Shown: positions 32,708-41,543, counted from the stretch's first letter. The stretch is DNA of 64,000 nt from DASWIG01 sp965371445 (GCA_965371445.1 CBDUYN010000026.1:10547-74546); one strand, 5' to 3'. A program made the numbers and translations. Notes: generated from the letters alone by a model not told the origin.

Positions 32708-33865
32708 ATGCGCAAGTCACTCATCTTGATCGTAGCCCTTCTGATCGGTGCCGGATCGGCGCTGGCCGATTGGGAGAAAGGGGTCGCCGCTTTTCAGAAA
32801 GGTGATTTCCAAACCGCCGTCAAGGACTTCCAGGAGCTCGTCGCTCAGCAGGAGAGCTTTCAAGGCCACTACATGCTCGGCCTGTCACTCGGCCGCTTGA
32901 ACCGCAAGGAGGAGGCGCTCAATCACCTCCGCAAGGCCTACGACTTGAACCCCAACGACCTGAGCGTCAAGCTCGAGCTCGCCCGCGCCTACATGAGCGT
33001 GCGCCGCTACGGCGACTCGGCCAGGCTCCTGGGTACCCTCTCCTCGGCCGATCTCGGCAAGCTCGACGCGGCGAAGAAAAAGGCCCTCTACCAGATGCGC
33101 GCCGCCTCGCGGGAGCAATCCGGTGACGACAACGGGGCCTACAGCGACTACAAATCCCTGGCGGACCTTTCGCCCCGGGACGCGAAAGTCCAGTTCAAGT
33201 ACGCCATACTCGCCGCGAGCTACGGGGACAACCAGGCCGCCCTGACCGGTCTTGACCGCGCCTCGAACCTCGCCCCCAAGGACCAGGACATCAAACGCCA
33301 CTACGTCAACCTGCTGAAAAAGCAGGGGCGCATGACCCGGGACAAGACGGCCAAGAAGCGAGCCTACTTAAAAGCGGTCAACGTCTCGAAGCAACTCGTC
33401 GCCATCTCCACGAGCTACGACAACATCCTCCTGAAGTGCGAGGCCGAGCTCGGTGCCACGCTCTATGCTGACGCCGTCACTAGTTGCCAGCAGGCGGTCT
33501 CAAAAAAGCCGGGCGACTGGCTGGCCCACTACTATCTCGGACAGGCCTACTCCTCGAACAAGCAGTACAAGGAATCCGTGGGGCCTCTGGAAGAGGCTTT
33601 CAAGCTCGCAAGTCCCGCCAACCGCAAGAACGTCCAGAAGCAACGCGGCTTCGTCTTCGAGAAGCAAAAGAAGTACTCGGAATCGATCGCCGCCTACGAG
33701 GCCGCGGGCGATGCGGCCGGCGTGGCACGCGTCAAGGACAACGAGGCCACCGCTCTGGAGAACCAGAAGATCGAGCAGCAGAACGAGGAGATCGAGCGCA
33801 TGCGCAAGGAAGCCGAGGCGCTCGAAGCAGAGCTCAGGAAACTCGAGGAGGGCGGCGGACGCTGA
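32708..33865 (+). CDS. Exported TPR-repeat protein
   Basis: About 385 residues. A signal peptide (1-21, KSLILIVALLIGAGSALA) is followed by at least six tetratricopeptide-like repeats (about 22-330), for example the one with LNHLRKAYDLNPNDLSVKLEL. It ends in a charged coiled coil (NEEIERMRKEAEALEAELRK). An AGAAGGAGC site precedes the chosen ATG. Periplasmic TPR proteins act as scaffolds; the partner is unknown. The gene ends before a strong terminator. Confidence 0.85.
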   Translation: MRKSLILIVALLIGAGSALADWEKGVAAFQKGDFQTAVKDFQELVAQQESFQGHYMLGLSLGRLNRKEEALNHLRKAYDLNPNDLSVKLELARAYMSVRRYGDSARLLGTLSSADLGKLDAAKKKALYQMRAASREQSGDDNGAYSDYKSLADLSPRDAKVQFKYAILAASYGDNQAALTGLDRASNLAPKDQDIKRHYVNLLKKQGRMTRDKTAKKRAYLKAVNVSKQLVAISTSYDNILLKCEAELGATLYADAVTSCQQAVSKKPGDWLAHYYLGQAYSSNKQYKESVGPLEEAFKLASPANRKNVQKQRGFVFEKQKKYSESIAAYEAAGDAAGVARVKDNEATALENQKIEQQNEEIERMRKEAEALEAELRKLEEGGGR

Positions 33866-33892
33866 GCCTCTTTCCCGATTTGTGTCGCCGCG

Positions 33893-33917
33893 GGGCGGGG
33901 CTTGACCCCGCCCTTTT
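33893..33917 (+). terminator. Rho-independent terminator after the TPR gene
   Basis: GGGCGGGG (33893-33900), loop CTTGA, CCCCGCCC (33906-33913), then TTTT and another T-rich stretch. It lies between the rightward TPR gene and the convergent ftsX. Confidence 0.8.
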
Positions 33918-33930
33918 GCTTTTCCGGAGG

Positions 33931-34857
33931 CTACTGCTGCGACCAATCGGGCTGCTCGGCCGTCTCCCCCAGGGATTCTTTCCTGAGCGAGGCCACCGCC
34001 CCGGCGAGACCGGCGAGGGCGCCGAGGCCGACGAGTGCCAGAAGCTCGGACGGCGGCAGGAACCGGCCAGTCGCGATCGCCGCGAGGGCCGAATCCCGGC
34101 TTTTTTCCAGCAACAGGGCGTAGGCGCCGCCGAGCGCCAGGATCGCCAAGACACCTCCCACGAGCCCCTGCAGGAAGCCCTCCAGGTAAAACGGGCCGCG
34201 AATGAAAAACTCCGTCGCCCCGACGAGCCGCATGACCGCGATCTCGTCGCGGTAGAGGTAGGCGGTCAGGCGAATGACGCTCGAGATCGTGAAGATTGCC
34301 GTCAGGAGGAGGATCGTACCCAGCACCACTCCGAGGCCTCGGATCACCAGCACCACCGCGTCGAGCCGGCGCAGGGTGTCGCGGTCGTCGTCGACCATGG
34401 CGGTGGCCGGATCGGCGCTCACCCTCTCCAGCCAGGGTTCCAGACCTTCGCCGAAGTGCTCCAGGTCCAGGCTCACCTCCAGGGACGCGGGCAGAGGATC
34501 CTCGCCCCAACCCTCGAGGAGCTCGGCCAGGCTCGGATGGTCGGTGCGGAAACGCTCGTCGGCTTCGGCGCTGGTGACCCATTCGATGCTGCGCGACCAA
34601 CTCGGCTGGCTCAAGAGCTCGGTGAGCCGGGCCCGGTCAACGTCCGTGGCCTCCGATTCCAGGTAGACGACGACCTTGGACTCCGAGCGCCAGCGGTCGA
34701 TCATGGCGTCGAGGTTCGTGGAAACGACGAGGAAGACACCGGCCAGGAAAAGGCTCGTCGCAATGGTCAGGATGGCGAGCAGGCTCACCTTCCAGCTGCG
34801 TACGAGGCTCAAGGTCGCCTCGCGGAGGAAATAGACGATCGCTTGAGCGAAGCTCAA
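33931..34857 (-). CDS. ftsX: Cell division protein FtsX
   Basis: 308 residues. One membrane helix near the N-terminus (about 24-46), a periplasmic domain (about 47-165), and three further helices in a FtsX permease domain (about 170-300), including AVMRLVGATEFFIRGPF, the coupling segment typical of the family. With FtsE it forms an ABC-type complex that controls peptidoglycan hydrolases at the septum. Its ATG overlaps the ftsE stop (ATGA). Confidence 0.93.
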   Translation of the reverse strand: MSFAQAIVYFLREATLSLVRSWKVSLLAILTIATSLFLAGVFLVVSTNLDAMIDRWRSESKVVVYLESEATDVDRARLTELLSQPSWSRSIEWVTSAEADERFRTDHPSLAELLEGWGEDPLPASLEVSLDLEHFGEGLEPWLERVSADPATAMVDDDRDTLRRLDAVVLVIRGLGVVLGTILLLTAIFTISSVIRLTAYLYRDEIAVMRLVGATEFFIRGPFYLEGFLQGLVGGVLAILALGGAYALLLEKSRDSALAAIATGRFLPPSELLALVGLGALAGLAGAVASLRKESLGETAEQPDWSQQ

Positions 34858-35612
34858 GGCACGGTCTCCGTCGGCGCGGGCTCGGTCGCGTCGGCGGCGG
34901 TCTCGGCCTCGGCGGAGCGCGGGTCCTCCGAAGGAGTGAGGCCGGCCGGCAAGAGCCGGTCGTCGACCAGGCGGCCCTCGTCGAGCGTCAGGACCCGGTG
35001 GCCGACGCGGCGGATCAGAGCCCGATCGTGGGTAGCAAATACGACGGTCGTGCCCTGGAGGTTGATCCTCAGAAAAAGCCGCAGGATCTCCTCCGAGAGA
35101 TCGGGGTCCAGGTTTCCCGTCGGCTCGTCGGCCAGCAGGATGTCGGGCCGGTTCACCAGCGCCCGAGCCACGGCGACGCGTTGCTGCTCGCCGCCCGAGA
35201 GCTCGATGGGAAAGGCGTTCATCCGGTGGGCCAGCCCCACCTGACGCAACGTCTCGTAGGCGAGCTTTTTCTGCTGCTTGGCGTCGAGGCCGAGGATTCG
35301 CGGCAGGTAGGAGACGTTCTCGAAAACGGTCTTACGCGCGATCAGCCGAAAGCTCTGGAAGACCACCCCGATCGTACGGCGCAGGTAGGGGATCTTCGAC
35401 GGTGGGAGCGAGGAGACGTTGCGGCCGTTGACCACGATCTGACCTTCGCTCGGGATCTCCTCGCGGTAGATCAGCTTCAGGAAGGTGGTCTTGCCGGCAC
35501 CGCTCGCGCCGGTGAGGAAGACGAGCCGGCCTTTCTCGATCGAGAGGCTCACGTCGCGCAGGGCCACCTGTCCGCCGGGGTAGCGCTTGGTGACGCCGTA
35601 AAGCTCGATCAC
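34854..35612 (-). CDS. ftsE: Cell division ATP-binding protein FtsE
   Basis: 252 residues. Walker A GASGAGKTT, ABC signature LSGGEQQRVAVARAL, Walker B ILLADEPTGNLD and the switch histidine in FATHD. The first 220 residues match FtsE. The remaining 30 form an acidic, alanine/threonine-rich C-terminal extension (PSEDPRSAEAETAADA) not usual in short FtsE proteins. Overlaps ftsX by four bases. Confidence 0.94.
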   Translation of the reverse strand: MIELYGVTKRYPGGQVALRDVSLSIEKGRLVFLTGASGAGKTTFLKLIYREEIPSEGQIVVNGRNVSSLPPSKIPYLRRTIGVVFQSFRLIARKTVFENVSYLPRILGLDAKQQKKLAYETLRQVGLAHRMNAFPIELSGGEQQRVAVARALVNRPDILLADEPTGNLDPDLSEEILRLFLRINLQGTTVVFATHDRALIRRVGHRVLTLDEGRLVDDRLLPAGLTPSEDPRSAEAETAADATEPAPTETVP

Positions 35613-35709
35613 GACGATCCTCGCGATCGATCTCGGAACTGGACGTGGGCCTCCAGGCCGATCGTCACCTCATAGGACATGGGCGTAGTGTATCGTGAGT
35701 GGCGGTGGA

Positions 35710-35715
35710 TAGAAT
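35710..35715 (+). promoter_or_regulatory. TAGAAT -10 box, leaderless-type
   Basis: TAGAAT ends only 6 nt before the ATG at 35722, so the transcript would begin at or beside the start codon. No ribosome site is visible. A clear -35 is lacking. Confidence 0.4.
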
Positions 35716-35721
35716 GACGGT

Positions 35722-36186
35722 ATGGACATGACCGAGGAGCCTATGAGAACGAGCCGCGGAGCCGAGCTCATTCGCCGCGGGATCGAATGTGGCCGCCGCA
35801 ACGAGTTGGAGCGAGGGGTCCTTTTCCTCGTCGAAGGACTGGAGCACGTCGACGAACGGATCGATCCGCGCCTCGCCCTTTCCGCCTACCACAACCTGGC
35901 GCTTTACTTCGTCCACCTGGGTCTGACGGCGATCGCCCGCGGGGTCGTGCTACGTGCCCGCCGACTCTACCGGCAAGTCGACGACCCGGTCATGGGAGCG
36001 CGGCTCGCCTGGCTCCAGGGGATGATCGCCCGGGTTTCCGGCAACCTCACGCTGGCCGTCAAGAAGCTCCGCCAGGCGGCCGAGATCTTTGTCGACCTCG
36101 GTGAGAAGAGTGAGGAGGCCCAGGTCCGGGAAGACCTGGAGGAGGTCGAGCACCTCCAGGCCATTTTCAACTCGCCCGGGCGCTAG
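35722..36186 (+). CDS. TPR-like protein
   Basis: 154 residues, all helical, with tetratricopeptide-like pairs (for example LALSAYHNLALYFVHLGLTAIARGVVLRA) from about 25 to 145. There is no signal peptide. The pattern, one repeat block on amounts and years of work typical of small adaptor proteins, does not identify a function. It is alone in its direction between divergent ftsE and the convergent phosphatase-superfamily gene. An in-frame ATG at 35743 is an alternative start. Confidence 0.65.
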   Translation: MDMTEEPMRTSRGAELIRRGIECGRRNELERGVLFLVEGLEHVDERIDPRLALSAYHNLALYFVHLGLTAIARGVVLRARRLYRQVDDPVMGARLAWLQGMIARVSGNLTLAVKKLRQAAEIFVDLGEKSEEAQVREDLEEVEHLQAIFNSPGR

Positions 36187-36199
36187 GCGTTCCCAGCCG

Positions 36200-37558
36200 T
36201 CAGTCGACGTAGCCCAGAGCCTTCAGCTTCTCGATCTGCCCTTCGTCGAGGAGCGTCGCCGGGAGCTCGTCGGAGAGGACGAGCCCAACGCGTACCCTCT
36301 CGAGCCAGTCACGAAGAGCCGCCGTGGCCGACGAGGCACGGGGCACGGCGCTCTTGGTTTCGTAGGGATCGAGGGAAAGGTCGAAGAGGCGGCGAATGCC
36401 GCCCTTGAGGCGCAAGGTCTCTTTCTTTCCGCCGGTGACGAGCCCCACCTCCAAGAGCCCCCTCTGGCGGACGTTGGAACCGCCCTTGGCCGCCCCTTTG
36501 TGGGCCTGATGGTAGGTCGCTCGCCCGGCGGGGGGCTCGGCGCGCCCCAGCAGGACCGGCGAGAAGTCGTAGCCGAGGAACTCCTCCGGCGACGGGATGC
36601 CCAGAAGGCCGAGGACGGTGGGGGCGATGTCGAGGTTCGACGCCAGGGCGTCGATCGAGGCCGGCGCGATCGATCCGTCCCAGAAAAACGCCATCGGCAC
36701 CCGCAAGGTCACGTCGTAGAGGTGGCGTCCGTGTCCCCAGTAGTCGTGCTCGCCCAGGCTCTCACCGTGGTCGGAGGTGAAGACGACGAGGGTGTTCTTG
36801 AGAGGGACGAGGTCGCGCAGGCGCGCGAGCAGGATGCCGATCGAGTGGTCGACGAAGGCCACCTCGGTGTCGTAGCGGTCGGAGGCGGGGACGTCTTCGC
36901 GCCGCGCGATGCCCAGCGGGGCGAGGAACTGCTCGTGGAGGCGGTAGGGAGCGTGGGGCTCGACGTAGTGGACCCAGACCAGGAAGGGTTTGCGGTCCTC
37001 GCCGCGGACGAAATCGGAGATCCAGGCGAGAGTGTCCTCAGTCAGGTCCTCGCCCGTGGCTTCGCCTTTGAAGAGACCGAACCAGCGCTTGCGGTTGAAG
37101 ACCTCGTGGTAGACGGAGAAGTGCTCGCCGAGCCCGCAGAGCTCGTCGCGCAGGGTCCAGTTGCCGACAAAGGCGACGGTCTCATAGCCGTTGCGCGCCA
37201 GGATCTTGGGTAACGAGCCGAGGCGCCGGCGGGATCTCAGACCGTTGCGTGAAGCCGCGTGGTCCTGAGGATCGAGCGAGGTGATCATCGACACCATCGA
37301 CGGCGCCGTCAGCGGCTCGACCACCCGCATCTGGTCAAATCGGGCGCCGCCGGAAAGCAGAGCGTCCAGATTGGGTGAGGTGGGTTTCGAGTAGCCGTTC
37401 GCCGAGATCCGGTCGTAGCGCAACGTGTCGACCGTGATCAGGACGACGTCGGGCCTGGGCTCCGAGGCCACCGCCGTGGCGACGAACGCCAGCCAGAGGC
37501 ATCCGACGACTCCGAAGCGAGCTCTCCAGGGCGTTGCTTCTCTTCTTCTTCTCTCCAT
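36200..37558 (-). CDS. Alkaline-phosphatase-superfamily (sulfatase-like) exported enzyme
   Basis: About 452 residues from ATG 37558. A signal peptide (about 14-33) precedes the sulfatase fold. The metal-site strand is PDVVLITVDTLRYD, and later metal ligands fall in VVFTSDHGESLGEHDYWGHG. At the nucleophile position, where sulfatases have C/S-x-P-S-R, this protein reads TAPSMVS: threonine replaces cysteine or serine. A formylglycine-dependent sulfatase is therefore unlikely; a threonine-nucleophile phosphotransferase or phosphodiesterase, as in LtaS or EptA-like enzymes, fits better. It lies just after tRNA-Asn. Confidence 0.8.
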   Translation of the reverse strand: MERRRREATPWRARFGVVGCLWLAFVATAVASEPRPDVVLITVDTLRYDRISANGYSKPTSPNLDALLSGGARFDQMRVVEPLTAPSMVSMITSLDPQDHAASRNGLRSRRRLGSLPKILARNGYETVAFVGNWTLRDELCGLGEHFSVYHEVFNRKRWFGLFKGEATGEDLTEDTLAWISDFVRGEDRKPFLVWVHYVEPHAPYRLHEQFLAPLGIARREDVPASDRYDTEVAFVDHSIGILLARLRDLVPLKNTLVVFTSDHGESLGEHDYWGHGRHLYDVTLRVPMAFFWDGSIAPASIDALASNLDIAPTVLGLLGIPSPEEFLGYDFSPVLLGRAEPPAGRATYHQAHKGAAKGGSNVRQRGLLEVGLVTGGKKETLRLKGGIRRLFDLSLDPYETKSAVPRASSATAALRDWLERVRVGLVLSDELPATLLDEGQIEKLKALGYVD

Positions 37559-37577
37559 ACCGGCCAGTTGCGGCCAA

Positions 37578-37603
37578 CCCCCGGCGGGCCGGGGGTCGTT
37601 TTT
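37578..37603. other. Strong GC hairpin between tRNA-Asn and the phosphatase-superfamily gene
   Basis: CCCCCGG (37578-37584), loop CGGG, CCGGGGG (37589-37595), followed on the plus strand by TCG and TTTTT. On the minus strand it lies between the tRNA 3' end and the next ATG, where it could slow transcription, but no T-run follows in that direction. Confidence 0.5.
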
Positions 37604-37610
37604 CAGGGAA

Positions 37611-37685
37611 TGGCTCCTCGGGAGGGACTTGAACCCCCAACCCATCGGTTAACAGCCGATTGCTCTACCATTGAGCTACCGAGGA
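37611..37685 (-). tRNA. tRNA-Asn (GTT)
   Basis: 75 nt including an encoded CCA (37611-37613). Acceptor arms TCCTCGG and CCGAGGA pair fully, the D-arm reads AGCTCAATGGTAGAGC, the anticodon loop has GTT at 37651-37653, and the T-arm carries GGTTCAAGTC. It is a target of queuosine modification (G34), which links to the tgt block downstream. Confidence 0.97.
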
Positions 37686-37719
37686 ACGGCGTTCGCCGGC
37701 CCGAGGGCCGGGAGAAAGC

Positions 37720-37748
37720 ATTGTAGGGACCCCGGCAGGTCTTGTCAA
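37720..37748 (-). promoter_or_regulatory. Consensus sigma-70 promoter of tRNA-Asn
   Basis: On the minus strand TTGACA (37748-37743), a 17-bp spacer and TACAAT (37725-37720), about 35 nt before the tRNA. Confidence 0.88.
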
Positions 37749-37826
37749 CGGTTCGCCTGGCCCGCCCGGCCCGGCGCGGCAGGGTAGAATGCCGGCGCGG
37801 GCGTTTTCCGCGGCAGGAGGAGACGA

Positions 37827-39254
37827 ATGACGGCTGAGACCATCGAACGAGCCAAAGGAGAGGATCGCCGGACCATCTGGTCCTGGTGCCTCTACGACTT
37901 CGCCAACTCGCCGTTCACGACCCTCGTCGTGACCTTCGTGTACGGCACCTTCTTCACGAAGGCCTTCGCCGCGCGCCACTACTTCGAAAAGCTGCAAACG
38001 GAGTTTCTGGAGCGGCAGGGGGAAGCTCTGAGCATCGCGCAGCAGACGGAGCTCCTTGCGGAGCACCACGAGGCTCTGACGAGACAGGCGGAGGCTCTGG
38101 CGACGGCGCTGTGGGCCCACGGCGTGACGGCGACGGCTCTCTTTGTGGCGCTCCTGTCGCCGTTCCTGGGAGCACTCGCCGACCGCGGCGGCTTCCGCAA
38201 GCTCTTCCTGATCCTGGCGACAGCCGTGTGCATTGTCGCCAGCTTGGCGCTCTACGGAATCAGCGAACAGATCTTCCTCGCGCTCCTGGTCTTCGTCGTC
38301 GCCAACATCGCCTTCGAGATGGGCATGGTTTTCTACAACGCCTTCCTACCCGACGTGGCACCGGTGGAAAAAGTCGGCCGCATTTCCGGTTTCGGTTGGG
38401 GGCTAGGCTACGTCGGGGGACTGATCGCTCTGGTCGTAGCGCTCGTGACTCTGGTCAAGCCCGAGGTGCCGTGGTTCGGCTTTTCCACGGAGAATGGCGA
38501 GAACATCCGGGCTACGAATCTCCTGGTCGCTGCCTGGTTCGCCCTCTTCAGCGTACCGACCTTCCTGTGGGTCCGGGAGGACAGGTCTCGGGCTACGACC
38601 TCGAAATCGATCCTCAGAGAGAGCTACCTCCAACTCGTCGACACCTTCCGCGAGATCAGGAAATACCGCCAGATCGTACGTTTCCTTCTCGCCCGGCTGA
38701 TCTACAACGACGGTCTGGTGACGATCTTCGCCTTTGGCGGCATCTACGCCGCCGGTACCTTTGGCTTCACTTTCGAGGAAGTTCTCGTCTTCGGCATCGT
38801 CTTGAACGTCACCGCCGGTCTCGGCGCGAGCATCATGGGTTTTTTCGACGACAAGCTGGGCGGCCGTAGGACCCTGGAGATCTCCCTATGGGCGCTGACG
38901 TTGGCGGCGGTCCTGGCGGTCCTGGCGCCGGGCCGGGTGCTCTTCTGGGTCGCCGGCATTCTCATGGGTGTGTTCTCGGGTCCCAATCAGGCAGCGAGCC
39001 GCTCGTTGATGGCACGTTTCGTTCCGCCCGACAAGGAGAACGAATTTTTCGGCTTTTTCGCCTTCTCCGGCAAGGCGACGGCCTTGTTGGGCCCGTTTCT
39101 GTTCGGCCTCATGACCAAGATCTTCAGCTCCCAGCAGAGCTTCCATCCGCAGCGTGCGGGGGTCTCGGTGGTCATCGTCTTTTTTGTCCTTGGGCTTCTC
39201 TTGCTGCGCAGAGTCGACGAGGCGGAGGGCATCGCCGCCACGGAGCGGTCGTAG
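37827..39254 (+). CDS. MFS transporter of the UMF1 (Atg22-like) family
   Basis: 475 residues with about twelve membrane helices. The opening WSWCLYDFANSPFTTLV is the UMF1 signature. A soluble insertion of about 55 residues (residues 50-95, glutamine/glutamate-rich) follows the first helix, as in other UMF1 members. Substrates of bacterial UMF1 proteins are mostly unknown; the fungal relative Atg22 exports amino acids from the vacuole. A TAGAAT box lies at 37785-37790 and GGAGGAG precedes the ATG. Confidence 0.88.
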   Translation: MTAETIERAKGEDRRTIWSWCLYDFANSPFTTLVVTFVYGTFFTKAFAARHYFEKLQTEFLERQGEALSIAQQTELLAEHHEALTRQAEALATALWAHGVTATALFVALLSPFLGALADRGGFRKLFLILATAVCIVASLALYGISEQIFLALLVFVVANIAFEMGMVFYNAFLPDVAPVEKVGRISGFGWGLGYVGGLIALVVALVTLVKPEVPWFGFSTENGENIRATNLLVAAWFALFSVPTFLWVREDRSRATTSKSILRESYLQLVDTFREIRKYRQIVRFLLARLIYNDGLVTIFAFGGIYAAGTFGFTFEEVLVFGIVLNVTAGLGASIMGFFDDKLGGRRTLEISLWALTLAAVLAVLAPGRVLFWVAGILMGVFSGPNQAASRSLMARFVPPDKENEFFGFFAFSGKATALLGPFLFGLMTKIFSSQQSFHPQRAGVSVVIVFFVLGLLLLRRVDEAEGIAATERS

Positions 39255-39261
39255 CCGGCGC

Positions 39262-40212
39262 CTATCCGCCGCCGCCTTCTACCTCCGCGGACTTCTCCGG
39301 GATGTCCTCGCTGTCACTGGCGAGGGCGTAGTCGGGATGGCTTTCGAGGTCCGCCGGCGGCGCTTCGGAAGCGGAGTAGAGGACGATGTCCTCGCCGGCC
39401 GTGGCGATCCGCTCTTCGACGTGGCGCACGAGGACGTCGCGGCGCTGCAGCAGGAAGCTGATCTCCGGCGGCTTGACGTAGTCCCCCGCATGGGCTTCGA
39501 TCGTCTCGCGGTCGAGGCCCTTCAGCCTTTCCCACAGATCCCGGTCGCACCACATGATGCGCTCGATCTTGTCGACCCCCGGCGACTTGTGAAACGAGCG
39601 GGTGTGGTCGATGAACCACAGCTTCCAGCGCTCGTCGATCAGCATGTTGCCCTGGTTGCGGTCGAAGTTGCGGATCAGGGCGTCGAAAAGCCGCATGGTC
39701 TGCTGCTGGCGCACCCAGTGGAGCGAAGAGGGGACGTTTTTCTTCTCCTGACGCCGTTTCTCCTCGGTCATGGCGTTTTCCACCCAGAGCTGGAGTGACC
39801 CCTTCTTGGCCCACAGACGCCGGGTCAGGCAAGGCGGGACGTTGTCGATCCCCAGGATCCGGCCCACCTCGTAGGCGGCGCACTCGAAGATGTAGCTGTC
39901 GTGGAAGTCGAGGTAGACGTGGTCCTTGGTCACGAACCGCGTTTTTTTCACATCGACGGTGCGGAAGATCGCATGCGCCTCGATCCCGTCCCTGGTGAGC
40001 AGGACCTTCAAGGGACGGTTGATCCCCGAGGTGAGCTCCTTGACGCGTGTGGCCTTCGCCTCGCGCAAAAAGGCCAGGATCTCCTCGTCGGTGCGAAACG
40101 GGAGGTAGCTGCCACGAGGTCCCTGCCAACGGCCCTCTTGCTCGGCGGCCGCGAATCGGGGAAAGGCCGCCCAGAGGACGGCGATCAGCATCCACGGTGC
40201 GATTCTTCTCAT
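39262..40212 (-). CDS. Secreted kinase-like protein (HipA/FAM20/PI-kinase-like fold)
   Basis: About 316 residues. A signal peptide (1-22, MLIAVLWAAFPRFAAA) is followed by a domain with a clear kinase-type catalytic block: IRNFDRNQGNMLID (aspartate base and metal-binding asparagine) and then WFIDHTRSF (second metal aspartate), near residues 195-220. This D-R-N-x-x-N plus I-D-H pattern occurs in the PI3/4-kinase, HipA and FAM20 superfamily. Export implies phosphorylation outside the cytoplasm, or a non-kinase use of the fold. The exported TPR protein gene is 40 bp upstream on the same strand. The start has GGAG six bases upstream. Confidence 0.7.
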   Translation of the reverse strand: MRRIAPWMLIAVLWAAFPRFAAAEQEGRWQGPRGSYLPFRTDEEILAFLREAKATRVKELTSGINRPLKVLLTRDGIEAHAIFRTVDVKKTRFVTKDHVYLDFHDSYIFECAAYEVGRILGIDNVPPCLTRRLWAKKGSLQLWVENAMTEEKRRQEKKNVPSSLHWVRQQQTMRLFDALIRNFDRNQGNMLIDERWKLWFIDHTRSFHKSPGVDKIERIMWCDRDLWERLKGLDRETIEAHAGDYVKPPEISFLLQRRDVLVRHVEERIATAGEDIVLYSASEAPPADLESHPDYALASDSEDIPEKSAEVEGGGG

Positions 40213-40252
40213 CTTGATCTCCGTTTCGCCCCTCGAGGGGCCGCGCGTCGGT

Positions 40253-41512
40253 TCAATCGAGGTAGGGGAGCATCTGCCGGGCGCTTTGCGCCTCGGCGTC
40301 CTCCGGAGCCAGCTCGATGAACTTCTCCAGGTGCTCGCGCGCCTTGGCGCTCTCACCGCTCGAAACCAGGCAAAGCCCCAGCTGGTAGTGGGCGCGGGCG
40401 TGATCAGGATCGATCTCCAGGACTTTCTCGAAGCTCGCCTGGGCTTCGGCGAGGTCGTTCGCCTCGAATTGTTTCGCGCCCTGGTTGTAGAAGTCGTTCG
40501 CCAGGACCTTGGGATCTGACGCCGTCAGGGCCGCGAACGCCTCTCTCTCTTTTTCGGCGTTGCCCGCCGCCCGGTAGGCGTCCCAGCGCATCCGCAGGGC
40601 CTTGTGGTCGTCGGGCTCGACGGCGAGAAGGCGTTCGGCCATCTCCGCGGCCTCGGCCCAGCTCTGCTCCTGGAGGTAGACGATGGCGAGCGCCGAGAGG
40701 GCGGCCGTCAATTGCGGGTCTTTCTCCAGGGCACGGAGGAAGCTCTCCTTGGCGGTTTTCTTGTCGCCGACCCGGTAGGCCGTCACGCCCTCGTTGAAGA
40801 TGATCGCCACGGCGTCGGCCGACTTGTCGATCTCGGCCAGGATCTTCGCGGCTTTCAAGGCCTCGTCCTTGTTGCCGAGGGCCTGATGGGATTCGTAGAC
40901 GATCCGATGGGCACGGACGTTCTGGGGATCGATCTCGACGGCCCTGGTGGCCGATCCGAGCGCCGCGTCGTAGTCGGCGATCTCGAAGTAGTAGCTGCCG
41001 AGCGCCAGATGGGCGAAGGGCTGGTCGGGGTCCATCTCGAGGGATTTCAGGAACTTGGCCTTGGCGGTCTCGAAGTCGTCGCCCTTGTAGGCCTCGACGC
41101 CCGCGTTGAAGACCTTCTGGGCCGGGGTCAGCGTCCGCTCCTTCGGCGCCGCCGCGGGGGCCGCCGCCTGCTGGGCTTTCTCCAACGTGATGGTCATCTT
41201 CTTGGTCGACTGGAGCTGCGGCTTGACGCTGAGCTCCCGGGTCGGGAAGCCCTCGTAGTCGACGAGCACCTTGTAGGTCCTGGTGGCGTCGACGACCGAG
41301 AGGATCGCCTTGCCCTTCTTGTTGGTCTCGAGCGTCTTTTCGAAGGTGGTGATGTCGGGACAGGTGACGGTCAAGACGGCGCCCTCGACCGGCGTGCCGC
41401 CGGGGAGCTCGACGGTGAACGCCACCCGGCCGAACGTCTGTGCCTGCGCGGCGCCGAGTAGGGAGGCTGCGGCCAGGACGGCGATCATGAGGGTCTTGTG
41501 GGCTCGATTCAT
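40253..41512 (-). CDS. Exported TPR protein with N-terminal beta domain
   Basis: About 419 residues. A signal peptide (1-25) precedes a carboxypeptidase-regulatory-like beta domain (about 27-105: GRVAFTVELPGGTPVEGA), an alanine-rich linker, and seven or eight TPRs (about 125-415), such as AKFLKSLEMDPDQPFAHLAL. The ribosome site AGGAG precedes ATG 41512. It is followed by the secreted kinase-like gene and could be its scaffold or substrate; that is inference from position. Confidence 0.82.
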   Translation of the reverse strand: MNRAHKTLMIAVLAAASLLGAAQAQTFGRVAFTVELPGGTPVEGAVLTVTCPDITTFEKTLETNKKGKAILSVVDATRTYKVLVDYEGFPTRELSVKPQLQSTKKMTITLEKAQQAAAPAAAPKERTLTPAQKVFNAGVEAYKGDDFETAKAKFLKSLEMDPDQPFAHLALGSYYFEIADYDAALGSATRAVEIDPQNVRAHRIVYESHQALGNKDEALKAAKILAEIDKSADAVAIIFNEGVTAYRVGDKKTAKESFLRALEKDPQLTAALSALAIVYLQEQSWAEAAEMAERLLAVEPDDHKALRMRWDAYRAAGNAEKEREAFAALTASDPKVLANDFYNQGAKQFEANDLAEAQASFEKVLEIDPDHARAHYQLGLCLVSSGESAKAREHLEKFIELAPEDAEAQSARQMLPYLD

Positions 41513-41543
41513 CTCTTGGCTCCTATTCGTGAAGGCCACCGGC

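Noticed and set aside
37578..37603. Rho-independent terminator after tRNA-Asn
   Set aside because: The T-run is on the plus-strand side only, where no transcript is expected; in the tRNA direction no T-run follows.
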